64,000 nucleotides of DNA, taken from the NCBI RefSeq assembly GCF_000154725.1, contig NZ_DS544873.1, forward strand, positions 4,969,130-5,033,129, given 5' to 3'. Shown here one piece after another: positions 55,703-63,982 of this stretch. A model generated the notes under the pieces. The model saw only the letters and a program-made list of their open reading frames with translations, had not been told where the DNA came from and searched no databases. A program made the translations under genes and the position numbers. Position 1 is the first letter of the stretch, and each line of letters opens with the position of its first letter. Source of the DNA: Kordia algicida OT-1 (GTDB taxonomy: Bacteria; Bacteroidota; Bacteroidia; Flavobacteriales; Flavobacteriaceae).

Positions 55703-57652
55703 ATGATGACACGAACAAAATATCTCATATACACTGTAGTAAGTCTATTCGTACTTGTTAGCTATGCGCAAGAACGAAAACTTGACAAAGCAGATAAGAA
55801 ATATGATAGCTATGCCTTCATCAACGCCATAGAAATCTATGAAGAAGTTGCAGAAGAAGGTTACAAATCCAAAGAACTTTTTGAAAAACTAGGAAATGCA
55901 TACTATTACAATGCTGACTTAATCAACGCATCAAAATGGTATGGAGAGTTGTTCAAACTAGAAGAAGAAATTGCACCAGAATACTACTTTCGCTATGCAC
56001 AAGCATTAAAAGCTGAAAAACGCTATGAGGAGTCAGACAAAATGATGCAAGAATTCAATAAACTGACAGGAAGCGACATTCGCGGAACAAAGTTTATGAA
56101 TACGCGTAACTACCTAGATGAAATTGAAGAGCAATCTGGACGTTTTCGAATCACTAACTTAGGTGTCAACTCAAAATATTCAGACTTTGCACCTTCATTC
56201 TATCTAGAAAATAACTTAGTATTTTCTTCAGCAAGAGACACTGGAGTTGCTACACGAGCAAAACACAAATGGAATTCACGTCCGTTCCTAGACTTATACG
56301 GAGCAGAAGTTGCAGACAATGGAAGCTTATCAAACGTCGATAAATTTTCAAGCAAACTCAATACAAAATATCACGAATCTACAACAGTGTTTACCAAAGA
56401 CGGAAACACCATGTATTTTACACGTAACAACTATTATAAAGGGAAATACAAAAAAGATCGTAAAGGAATCAACAAACTAAAAATATTTAGAGCAACTCGT
56501 GAAGGCAATCGTTGGACAAACATTGAAGAATTACCATTCAATAGTGATTTATACTCAGTAGCACATCCAGCGTTAAGCGTAGACGAGAAAAAACTCTACT
56601 TCGCTTCAGACATGCCTGGAACATTTGGACAATCAGATTTATTTGTAGTAGATATTAATGATGATGGAACCTTTGGCGAACCAAAAAACCTTGGAAAAGG
56701 AATCAACACAGAAGCTCGTGAAAACTTCCCGTTTGTAAGTCAAAACAATGAACTATACTTTTCATCAGATGGACACGTTGGTCTTGGTGGATTGGATATT
56801 TTTGTGATGCGACTTGATGACGAAGAACAAATCATATACAATGTTGGAGAACCTGTAAACAGTTCGGTAGACGATTTCTCGTTCATTATCAATACAAAAA
56901 CCAAAAAAGGATACTTTGCGTCCAATCGTGATGGCGGGCAAGGTGATGATGATATCTATTCATTTCTTGAAACAAAATCAATTCAATGGACATGCGAGCA
57001 AGAAATTGCAGGTGTTGTAAAAGATGAAAAAACGAATGAAATCATTGCTGGTTCAAATGTAAAACTATTTGACAGAGACAATAATGAAATAGGAAACACT
57101 TACAGTGATGAACAAGGTAATTTTAGATTCTCAAACATTCTAGCTTGTGATGAAGTATACTTTGTAAGAGCTTCCAAAAAAGATTACAATTCAGCAGAAG
57201 CATTATTGCCAAAACAAGAAGATCCGGGACTTCGTGAAGTAACTTTACTACTTGAAAAAGAAGAAGTACCTTTTGAAATTGGAGACGATTTAGCAGTAAC
57301 GCTAAACATTCCGATCATTTACTTTGACTTTGACAAATCGAACATTCGTCCTGACGCTGCCGCAGAACTTGCAAAAGTAATCGCAGTAATGAAAAAATAC
57401 CCAACACTTAAAATTGACGTACGCTCACATACAGACAGTAGAGGAAGCGATTCTTACAACATGGCATTATCGCAACGTAGAAACCAATCTACACGCGATT
57501 ATATCATTTCAAAAGGAATCGATGCAAGTCGTCTTACAGGTCGCGGATACGGAGAAACACGTCACGTAAACAAATGTAGTAATGGTGTAAAATGTAGTGA
57601 AGAAGAACACCAACTCAATAGACGAAGCGAATTTATTGTCGTAGAAAAATAA
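55703..57652 (+). CDS. OmpA family protein with TPR and PD40 repeats
   Basis: This 649-residue protein has a signal peptide (to VSYAQ, about residue 23), a TPR-like helical region (30-125) and WD40-like PD40 beta-propeller blades (about 160-430; LYFASDMPGTFGQSDLFVVD and similar). A carboxypeptidase-regulatory-like beta domain (about 440-510) precedes an OmpA peptidoglycan-binding domain (535-649) with YFDFDKSNIRPDA and SHTDSRGSDSYNMALSQRR. It is co-transcribed with the SprF-like gene and probably ties the exported adhesin apparatus to peptidoglycan. Confidence 0.93.
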   Translation: MMTRTKYLIYTVVSLFVLVSYAQERKLDKADKKYDSYAFINAIEIYEEVAEEGYKSKELFEKLGNAYYYNADLINASKWYGELFKLEEEIAPEYYFRYAQALKAEKRYEESDKMMQEFNKLTGSDIRGTKFMNTRNYLDEIEEQSGRFRITNLGVNSKYSDFAPSFYLENNLVFSSARDTGVATRAKHKWNSRPFLDLYGAEVADNGSLSNVDKFSSKLNTKYHESTTVFTKDGNTMYFTRNNYYKGKYKKDRKGINKLKIFRATREGNRWTNIEELPFNSDLYSVAHPALSVDEKKLYFASDMPGTFGQSDLFVVDINDDGTFGEPKNLGKGINTEARENFPFVSQNNELYFSSDGHVGLGGLDIFVMRLDDEEQIIYNVGEPVNSSVDDFSFIINTKTKKGYFASNRDGGQGDDDIYSFLETKSIQWTCEQEIAGVVKDEKTNEIIAGSNVKLFDRDNNEIGNTYSDEQGNFRFSNILACDEVYFVRASKKDYNSAEALLPKQEDPGLREVTLLLEKEEVPFEIGDDLAVTLNIPIIYFDFDKSNIRPDAAAELAKVIAVMKKYPTLKIDVRSHTDSRGSDSYNMALSQRRNQSTRDYIISKGIDASRLTGRGYGETRHVNKCSNGVKCSEEEHQLNRRSEFIVVEK

Positions 57653-57677
57653 CATCAACAAAAAAACATAACTCTAA

Positions 57678-57710
57678 GAACATCCTATAATTTCATAGGA
57701 TGTTTTTTTA
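57678..57710 (+). terminator. terminator of the adhesin operon
   Basis: A perfect 10-bp stem aacatcctat (57678-57687) / ataggatgtt (57694-57703) is followed by seven T. Confidence 0.88.
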
Positions 57711-57816
57711 TGTACATACCTCAGACTTTTCAATCCTTCAAGGAAAATCAAAAAACTTATGTTAATTTTAACTAAAAAATAGGAAACGACATCCAACTTC
57801 ACAAAAAGCGATTTCG

Positions 57817-57824
57817 TAAATTTG
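57817..57824 (+). promoter_or_regulatory. candidate -7 element for idi
   Basis: TAAATTTG at 57817-57824 fits TAnnTTTG, 16 nt before the ATG. No clear -33 is seen. Confidence 0.4.
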
Positions 57825-57840
57825 TGTTCCAACAAAAAAT

Positions 57841-58365
57841 ATGACAAAAGAAAACGTAATCTTAGTAAATGAAAATGATGAGCAAATCGGTTTAATGGAA
57901 AAAATCGAAGCGCATGAAAAAGCATTGTTGCACAGAGCATTTTCAGTATTCATTCTCAATGACAAAGGCGAACTCATGTTGCAACAACGCGCCTTACACA
58001 AATACCATTCCCCAGGTTTATGGACAAATACCTGTTGTAGCCACCAACGTGACGGTGAAAGCAACATAAGCGCAGGTAAACGAAGACTGCAAGAAGAAAT
58101 GGGTTTTGTTACCGAACTTGCGGAAGCAGTTTCGTTTATATACAAAGCGCCTTTTGATAACGGATTGACAGAACATGAATACGATCATGTAATGGTAGGA
58201 ACGTACAACGACGAACCTACAATCAATCCAGACGAAGTAGCTTCGTGGAAATGGATGGATGTGCAAGCAGTAAAAGAAGATATTGCTGCAAATCCAGACG
58301 AATACACAGCTTGGTTTAAAATTATATTTGATAAATTTTACGAACACATAAAAGTTGATATATGA
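57841..58365 (+). CDS. idi: isopentenyl-diphosphate delta-isomerase (type I, Nudix)
   Basis: This 174-residue enzyme interconverts IPP and DMAPP in isoprenoid synthesis. Marks are LHRAFSVFILNDKGELMLQQRA, the active-site Cys in TNTCCSHQ (about 61-68), the Nudix-like GKRRLQEEMGF (about 80-90) and the metal/catalytic EYDHVMVG with Glu. The length is typical of bacterial type I enzymes. Its stop overlaps the next ATG by 4 nt, so it is translationally coupled to the pterin synthase gene. Confidence 0.95.
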   Translation: MTKENVILVNENDEQIGLMEKIEAHEKALLHRAFSVFILNDKGELMLQQRALHKYHSPGLWTNTCCSHQRDGESNISAGKRRLQEEMGFVTELAEAVSFIYKAPFDNGLTEHEYDHVMVGTYNDEPTINPDEVASWKWMDVQAVKEDIAANPDEYTAWFKIIFDKFYEHIKVDI

Positions 58366-58772
58366 ACGTTACCGTAAGTAGAAGAGCGCATTTCAATGCC
58401 GCACATAGATTATATCGACCAGATTGGGACGATGCAAAAAACAACGAAATATTTGGTAAATGCAACAACCCAAACTATCACGGACACAATTATGAATTAA
58501 TTGTTAGTGTAACAGGACCCATAAATCCTGAAACTGGTTTTGTGATGGATGTAAAAGTGCTCAAAGATTTAATTCGTTCGGAAGTAGAAGATGCTTTCGA
58601 TCATAAAAATTTGAACTTGGATGTTCCTGAATTTAAAAATCTAAATCCAACCGCAGAAAACATTGTTGTTGTCATTTGGAATAAACTCAGAACGCATATC
58701 AGCACTTCGTTAGATTTAGAAGTAGTCTTGTATGAAACGCCAAGAAACTTTGTAAAATATACAGGCGAATAG
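58362..58772 (+). CDS. 6-pyruvoyl/6-carboxytetrahydropterin synthase family protein
   Basis: This 136-residue T-fold enzyme has zinc ligands His15 (FNAAH), His40 and His42 (YHGH). The catalytic Cys34 lies in FGKCNNPNYHGHNY, with Asp80-His81 (FDHKNLNLD) and Glu99 (PTAENI) for pterin binding. The FGKCNNPN spacing looks like eukaryotic-type PTPS as much as QueD. It may serve queuosine (7-deazaguanine) or tetrahydropterin synthesis; no other queuosine gene lies in the window. It overlaps idi by ATGA and ends 3 nt before the isomerase gene. Confidence 0.9.
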   Translation: MNVTVSRRAHFNAAHRLYRPDWDDAKNNEIFGKCNNPNYHGHNYELIVSVTGPINPETGFVMDVKVLKDLIRSEVEDAFDHKNLNLDVPEFKNLNPTAENIVVVIWNKLRTHISTSLDLEVVLYETPRNFVKYTGE

Positions 58773-58775
58773 CAC

Positions 58776-59750
58776 ATGAAACTCTATCCTTTAAAATTCA
58801 AATCCATCTACAAAGAACGCATTTGGGGCGGAAACAAATTACAGTCACAGCTCAACAAAAACGTAACAGGTCATTCAATTGGCGAAAGCTGGGAAATCTC
58901 AGATGTAAAAGGCGAACCATCAGTCGTGGCAGAAGGAGAATTACAAGGGAAAACATTACAAGAACTTAGCAAAACCTTTCAAGAGCAATTGCTAGGAAAA
59001 AAAGTACATGACGCATTCGGAACAAAATTTCCGCTGCTCATCAAATACATAGACGCTAAAAGCGACTTATCCATTCAAGTACACCCAAATGACAAACTTG
59101 CCAAAGAACGTCACAATTCGTTCGGAAAAACGGAAATGTGGTATGTGATGCAAGCGGATAAAGGTGCGAAACTCATGGTGGGTTTCAATAAAGAAGTGAC
59201 CAAAGAAGAATATCAAGAACATCTAAACAACAATACACTAACAGAAATTCTAAACTTTGAAGAAGTAAAAAAAGGAGATGTGTATTTTTTGCCTACGGGC
59301 AGAATTCACGCTATTGGTGGCGGAATCGTCTTAGCGGAAATACAACAAACTTCAGACATTACATACCGAATTTACGATTGGAATCGTGTGGATGCCAAAG
59401 GAAACGCTAGAGAATTACACACAGACTTAGCATTAGATGCGATCGATTACACAGTACACGAAAACTACAAAACGGAATATCAAGAAACGCAAAACGAAGT
59501 CACAACTATTGTTAATTGTCCGTACTTCACCACAAATCTCATTCCGTTTACGGGAACACTTTCATTAAATCACGCAGACAAAGATTCATTTGTCATTTAC
59601 ATGTGTGTCAAAGGAAACGTACGTTTTAAAACTCAAAACCATACAGAAACACTCAATTTTGGAGAAACATTACTATTGCCAGCTTCTATCAAAAATGTAA
59701 CAATCCACACCGAAGAAACTTCAGAGCTTTTGGAAGTATATATTAGTTAG
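58776..59750 (+). CDS. manA: mannose-6-phosphate isomerase, class I
   Basis: This 324-residue cupin enzyme interconverts mannose-6-P and fructose-6-P. Zinc ligands visible are Gln101 and His103 (IQVHPND), Glu120 (GKTEMWYV) and His178 (GRIHAIGGG). The start YPLKFKSIYKERIWGG is typical of the short bacterial class I form. It is the third gene of the idi-pterin synthase-manA unit. The products feed glycan and GDP-mannose synthesis. Confidence 0.93.
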   Translation: MKLYPLKFKSIYKERIWGGNKLQSQLNKNVTGHSIGESWEISDVKGEPSVVAEGELQGKTLQELSKTFQEQLLGKKVHDAFGTKFPLLIKYIDAKSDLSIQVHPNDKLAKERHNSFGKTEMWYVMQADKGAKLMVGFNKEVTKEEYQEHLNNNTLTEILNFEEVKKGDVYFLPTGRIHAIGGGIVLAEIQQTSDITYRIYDWNRVDAKGNARELHTDLALDAIDYTVHENYKTEYQETQNEVTTIVNCPYFTTNLIPFTGTLSLNHADKDSFVIYMCVKGNVRFKTQNHTETLNFGETLLLPASIKNVTIHTEETSELLEVYIS

Positions 59751-60123
59751 TATTGAGAATTAAGAATTGAGTATTGAGAAGTTTCAAAGGAAATACGGTG
59801 TAAACTTTAAACAGCTCCGCAAACAAGCTAAACAATTTAAAATTCAGCATTCAACACTCAGCATTTAAAAATAAGTCTAAAAGCAAAGCGATCTAATATC
59901 TAACAGCGCAGCGGTCTAATAGCGAAGCGATCTAAAAAAAGTATTGAGAATTTTCAAAGGAAACTCAGAGAAAAAAACCAAACGTCAGCGCGAGTATCCA
60001 AATTCGTGCCGACAAGAAAGCTAAAAACAAAAAACGAAAAGGCAAATAGACAAAAAAACAAAGCTCAAAAGTTTATAACTTTAACAACTTTGCCTATGAT
60101 ATAAAAAGTAATATAGAGAACTT

Positions 60124-60228
60124 AACTCACAACTCACAACTCACAACTCACAACTCACAACTCATAACTCACAACTCACAACTCACAACTCATAACTCAC
60201 AACTCACAACTCACAACCCACAACTCAC
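60124..60228 (+). repeat. heptamer tandem repeat (AACTCAC)15
   Basis: Fifteen units of AACTCAC run without a gap. Units 6 and 10 read AACTCAT and unit 14 reads AACCCAC. The unit length is the same as the CAAACAA array at 2931. Confidence 0.93.
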
Positions 60229-60248
60229 AACTTTTGATCTATTTTAAA

Positions 60249-60287
60249 AAACAAGTAAAAATCTGAAAATCAGATTTTTACTTGTTT
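60249..60287. terminator. bidirectional terminator between convergent genes
   Basis: A perfect 18-bp stem (60249-60266 with 60270-60287) and AAA loop, with A-rich and T-rich flanks, sits 75 bp from the recombinase stop. Confidence 0.88.
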
Positions 60288-60361
60288 AATGTTTGGATAT
60301 AAAAATAAATTTTAATCGAAATTACAAAAAAGTATCTATTAAAAGTATCTTTTTGCCTGTT

Positions 60362-61708
60362 TTAAGAATCAAAAATTTGAAGTTCTTTAACAGCTCTATT
60401 AATTATTCTCTCATCGATATAATGTCTTTGTAGAATCTCATCAGAGGTATGAGAGGATAAAGATTTTGTATCTCCGCTTAGGGTCGAGTTTAGATAACTA
60501 AGGTATGTTTTTCTCAGGCATTTTAATTGCAAATCACGATCTGTATTAAGCTTTTTATAATAATGTGAAAAACCCTTCGATAGATTATTCATAATTGCAA
60601 TTGTAGAAGTTTTTGAACGATCAGGAACTAAAATATAATTGTGACTTCCTTTATTTTCATTATACCCTAGTCTTAGCAATAACTTTAATAGGCTTTTGGT
60701 TACGGGAATAATTTTCGGGGCAACGTTATCATTGAATCCTTCTCCTTTTTGGCGTTGAACTTTCAAATTCGGAACTACAATATAGGTGGGTTCATTTTCA
60801 ATTTCTTTAATCATATTCCATTTGAGTTCCACAATTTCCTCACGTCTACCACCTGTATGAAGTGCTAATTCAAAACCATCTTTTAAATAGGATTTATATC
60901 TATTTCTTTTAGTTTGCCCCTCATATACAATCCCATTTTCAGGGGATAAAATAGCTAACAAATCTTTGAATTCTTTTCCACTAATAGTTTCTTTTTTAAC
61001 GGCAACTGTTCTTTTTCTAACATCTTCAAAAGGATTATAAATATTGAGTTTAAATTTTTTAATAGCCCATTTAAAAAAACCTTTTACCGAAGTCATTTTA
61101 TTGTTATAGGTTTTATTACTGTATTGTTTATCGACTAACAAATGTGAATGAAAATAGCCAACATGCGTATCATTTATCATATCGACCAGCATTAATTTTT
61201 TATTAATCTTGTTTTTAGTAAGTGCTTCATTAAATAATAACAAGCTTCTTTTTACTTCATTTTTATAATGATCTGATCTATTGACTTTTTTATGGTCAGG
61301 GACACCAATATCATTCAAAAAATCAAGGTATCTGATCTGCGCATCAAATAAGTATACTCTTTTGTTTGTGTCATAAGGTAGTTCAGTAAAGGATAATTTC
61401 GCCTTAAATTCTTCTTCAAATGCTATTGCTTGTGTCACAGCTTCATTATAAGTTTCTGCATTTAAGGTATTGCTTATAATTCTTTGGTTTTGTCCAGGAT
61501 AATGTAATCGACTTTTATAGCGATGTTTTTCTGGAGACTTACATCTTGATAGTTTTGATTTGCTCTTACCGCACTCAGGTTCTTTTCTAATTACTTTTCC
61601 GTTACCTTGCTTAACAGTAGTTTTAGTATATGAGAAGTATTTTTTGCACTCATTGCAGTAGAGAAATAATCCCTTATGTCTTTTGCTGGGTAATTTCTTT
61701 CTTTTCAT
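60362..61708 (-). CDS. tyrosine recombinase/integrase with N-terminal Cys cluster
   Basis: This 448-residue protein opens with a zinc-ribbon-like part (Cys18-x2-Cys21, then Cys46 and Cys56). A SAM-like core-binding domain lies at about 115-225 and a catalytic domain at 240-440. Catalytic residues: Arg288 (HTGGRREE), Arg399 in KCLRKT, His420 (SSHTSDE) and nucleophile Tyr430 (RHYID). The usual His of HxxR is Lys396. It is far longer than Xer and typical of mobile-element integrases of Bacteroidota. It lies 5 nt after the small gene upstream, in a minus-strand operon. Confidence 0.85.
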   Translation of the reverse strand: MKRKKLPSKRHKGLFLYCNECKKYFSYTKTTVKQGNGKVIRKEPECGKSKSKLSRCKSPEKHRYKSRLHYPGQNQRIISNTLNAETYNEAVTQAIAFEEEFKAKLSFTELPYDTNKRVYLFDAQIRYLDFLNDIGVPDHKKVNRSDHYKNEVKRSLLLFNEALTKNKINKKLMLVDMINDTHVGYFHSHLLVDKQYSNKTYNNKMTSVKGFFKWAIKKFKLNIYNPFEDVRKRTVAVKKETISGKEFKDLLAILSPENGIVYEGQTKRNRYKSYLKDGFELALHTGGRREEIVELKWNMIKEIENEPTYIVVPNLKVQRQKGEGFNDNVAPKIIPVTKSLLKLLLRLGYNENKGSHNYILVPDRSKTSTIAIMNNLSKGFSHYYKKLNTDRDLQLKCLRKTYLSYLNSTLSGDTKSLSSHTSDEILQRHYIDERIINRAVKELQIFDS

Positions 61709-61713
61709 ATCCC

Positions 61714-62076
61714 TTAAGAATTAGCAAATGATTTTGCAGTATCAGACATCGGAGTAATGGTATTAGAAATTTTTCTAATATTTAATTCAGGATTATCTTC
61801 AAGAAGCATAAGATATCCAAATCGGTCATTGTCGATATAACACCTATAGAGTTCTTCCCATTTTTTCGGGTATTTTTTCTTTAGTTGTACAATCAAACTT
61901 TTATCAAGTTCCATATCTACTAAAAAGCGATGCACTACTGATTTATTACCGACAATTTGTATTTTGATGCCTACAGTCTCACACCAATTCTTTGCACTTC
62001 TAATCCCTCTCATTAGAAGAATTTCACTTAATTTTTTTAAGTCAATAAATTTTTCATCTGTTTTTTTAATTTGCAT
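61714..62076 (-). CDS. small hypothetical protein preceding the integrase
   Basis: This 120-residue protein has a helix-turn-helix-like N-terminal half (FIDLKKLSEILLMRGIRSAKNWCETVGIKI), which could be an excisionase/AlpA-like DNA-binding fold. A helical C-terminal half contains YPKKWEELYRCYIDNDRFGYLMLL. It ends 5 nt before the integrase start, so it is probably translated with it. A recombination directionality or targeting role is plausible but only inferred from position. Confidence 0.6.
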   Translation of the reverse strand: MQIKKTDEKFIDLKKLSEILLMRGIRSAKNWCETVGIKIQIVGNKSVVHRFLVDMELDKSLIVQLKKKYPKKWEELYRCYIDNDRFGYLMLLEDNPELNIRKISNTITPMSDTAKSFANS

Positions 62077-62087
62077 TTTAATTAAAT

Positions 62088-62120
62088 TAATACACTTCCG
62101 TTTCTGCGGTCAGTGTATTA
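62088..62120. other. inverted repeat upstream of the small gene
   Basis: Arms taatacact (62088-62096) and agtgtatta (62112-62120) flank a 15-nt loop that itself contains ccg/cgg. It lies 11 bp before the ATG at 62076. It could be an operator, a leader hairpin or part of a recombination site. Confidence 0.5.
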
Positions 62121-62166
62121 GTTTGGACTTATCAGGGAAGCCAGTTCCCATTTTTATTCTAAATTA

Positions 62167-62931
62167 TTATGTACGCTCTTTAATTGTTCTTTTGATTTGA
62201 ACAATTTTTCCACGTGCTTGTTTAATTTCAATATGTTGATAATCGTGACCTTTTAAGATATTCAAAATCCGTTCGCCATTAGAAACGATCTCTGTACTTT
62301 CTATGGTATCAATCTCGCCACCTTTCTTTATAATTTTCACAGATTCAAAGTTTTCAGATCGTAAGATCAATAGTACTTGAAGCTCATCTTTGCTGAGTCC
62401 TTTAAACTCATCTAGTGAAGGTTCTTCATATAGCGCTTCTATATTAAGTTTAATGAGTTGGTTAAGATTTAGGATTATATGATTTGTTAGTTTATTTGCT
62501 TGCATCTTATCAATGATTGCATAGGCATTTAAAACTTGTGTATTTCCATTTTCATCAATAATGATGTAAATCGGATTTGCACTTTTAAAAATCTCGATAA
62601 TGGCTAGATTTAAGATTTCAATTTCTTCTCCCTTGTCCTGTTCATTTTCAATTATTTCATCAATGACTAATAGCTGATTTTTTATACTTATAATCTTTTC
62701 ATTAGTAAAGCCAAACTTTTTCAATTCTTCGATGATGCCTATCCATAATATATCAACTAAACTGTATTTATTCCAACCTTTTTCAACAGGCTTGTAAAGT
62801 GGAATTAGCGATTCATTTTTCCAGACAAATAGTACTTGTGTGGAAACACCCGTGATAAATTTTGTGGGATAAATTTTTTTATTAAGCTTTTCATTAATAG
62901 TCGAAAAGCTTATTTTTTCTGTTTTTTTCAC
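62167..62931 (-). CDS. MerR-like DNA-binding protein
   Basis: This 254-residue protein has an N-terminal winged-helix segment of MerR type at about 25-80 (VSTQVLFVWKNESLIPLYKPVEKGWNKYSLVDILWIGIIEELKKFGFTNEKI). A helical linker follows, then a ~150-residue C-terminal part that I do not recognise, including an Asp/Glu-rich segment and a basic end (IKQARGKIVQIKRTIKERT). It is probably a regulator within the minus-strand accessory operon. A 54-bp palindrome lies just upstream. Confidence 0.6.
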   Translation of the reverse strand: MKKTEKISFSTINEKLNKKIYPTKFITGVSTQVLFVWKNESLIPLYKPVEKGWNKYSLVDILWIGIIEELKKFGFTNEKIISIKNQLLVIDEIIENEQDKGEEIEILNLAIIEIFKSANPIYIIIDENGNTQVLNAYAIIDKMQANKLTNHIILNLNQLIKLNIEALYEEPSLDEFKGLSKDELQVLLILRSENFESVKIIKKGGEIDTIESTEIVSNGERILNILKGHDYQHIEIKQARGKIVQIKRTIKERT

Positions 62932-62962
62932 GATTTATTTAATTTTTTTTAAAAGTACACAA

Positions 62963-63016
62963 AAAAATCAAACCACTTTTATTTTTAACGTTAAAAATAA
63001 AAGTGGTTTGATTTTT
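62963..63016. repeat. 54-bp perfect palindrome
   Basis: Bases 62963-62989 and 62990-63016 are exact reverse complements with no loop, centred on aacgtt. It lies 32 bp upstream of the MerR-like ATG and 47 bp after the stop of the XRE-like gene. It can fold as a terminator (A-rich start, T-rich end) or act as a dimer-binding operator. Confidence 0.9.
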
Positions 63017-63062
63017 ATAAAATTAACTATCTGTTTATTAGCTAATTAAACAATTAATTTTT

Positions 63063-63716
63063 CTATTTCATTTTTTCAATTAATTTTTTTAAAGTTTTAT
63101 TTTCGTTATCTTTTGAAATAATTAATTCATTATTTAATTTTTTGATGCTTTTTTCTAAAAAATCAATTTTTTCATTTAATTCGAGAATTCTTGTCTGATA
63201 ATCCACTTTAATTATTTTCAAAATATTATAAAAAAATTGTGAAGCATCTTTTGGAAGTAATTTTGAAAATGTCCAGATAAGTGTATCAAGTTTAAAAGTT
63301 TTGGCTAATTGTTCATGCTCAAAACTTATAAAGTCTTCAATTTTATCAGTATCAAATTTGATATCTTCTTCTTTAAATTTTTCCTTCCCAAGCGCTATCT
63401 TTTTCTTCTGTTTGTGAGCTGGTAAAAAATTATTTAAGTCGTATGTAAACTCAGTATTTTCATGGTAGAAGTAATTCATATCCACATTATACTCTTTTGC
63501 AAAATTTATAAGGGCTTTGTGTGTTATATGATTTTTTCCTTTGCTAACTCTTGAGATAAGTCCCATACTTTGGGGATAGATTAGTTTATTAATACCGTTG
63601 TAGCTATCAGGTTTAATTCCTGCACTTTTAGAATCTTTGACTATTTGATCGATGGCTTTTATAAAAAGCTCATCAATTTTAATGATTTGATTTTTTTTAG
63701 GGTAGTTTTTTTCCAT
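63063..63716 (-). CDS. XRE-like regulator with C-terminal coiled coil
   Basis: From the ATG at 63716 (MEKNYPKKNQ) this is 217 residues; an upstream in-frame start at 63737 adds seven. Residues about 10-90 look like an XRE helix-turn-helix: FIKAIDQIVKDSKSAGI, then PQSMGLISRVSKGKNHITHKALINFAKEYNVDMNYF. A Lys-rich middle precedes a long coiled coil (about 165-217, IDFLEKSIKKLNNELI). This resembles phage-repressor-type proteins with an oligomerisation tail. It is the first gene of the visible minus-strand set and sits next to the phased AAAGTTTG array. Confidence 0.65.
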   Translation of the reverse strand: MEKNYPKKNQIIKIDELFIKAIDQIVKDSKSAGIKPDSYNGINKLIYPQSMGLISRVSKGKNHITHKALINFAKEYNVDMNYFYHENTEFTYDLNNFLPAHKQKKKIALGKEKFKEEDIKFDTDKIEDFISFEHEQLAKTFKLDTLIWTFSKLLPKDASQFFYNILKIIKVDYQTRILELNEKIDFLEKSIKKLNNELIISKDNENKTLKKLIEKMK

Positions 63717-63875
63717 AAATAAAAGGTTTATTTTCAATAGTTACTGAAAATTTTAAGGTTTAGGTACATTTCACATAAAAGTTATTCAATTATTTTTGGT
63801 AAAATTTAGTTGTTTTTATTTATATTTGGTCGTGTTTGTCATCAAATATAATAAAATTTAGGTAAAATTTATATA

Positions 63876-63982
63876 AAAGTTTGGTTAATTTTTAGTTTAA
63901 TTTATACAAAAGTTTGTTAATTTTTTATATAAAGTTTGGCGAAGTTTGCTATAAAGTTTGTTCTAATTTATACAAAACTTTG
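63876..63982. repeat. phased AAAGTTTG direct-repeat array
   Basis: AAAGTTTG (or GAAGTTTG) occurs at 63876, 63909, 63931, 63941 and 63953, with a near-inverted CAAAACTTTG at 63973. Offsets of 33, 22, 10 and 12 are close to multiples of 11. No gene is seen in 63738-64000, so this is probably an operator or iteron cluster upstream of the XRE-like gene. Confidence 0.6.

Larger units (their letters stand above)
59751..60361. other. 611-bp gene-free repeat-rich spacer
   Basis: The spacer separates convergent genes. It holds repeats of gtattgagaatt (59751 and 59941, each followed by ttcaaaggaaa), three copies of an agcgaagcgatctaa-like unit (59885-59938), the heptamer array at 60124-60228 and a strong terminator at 60249-60287. 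No open frame has coding character. Confidence 0.7.

Noticed and set aside
57674..58145. Minus-strand frames of 88 and 125 residues over the idi start
   Set aside because: They overlap a terminator and the idi coding sequence antisense, with no recognisable domain.
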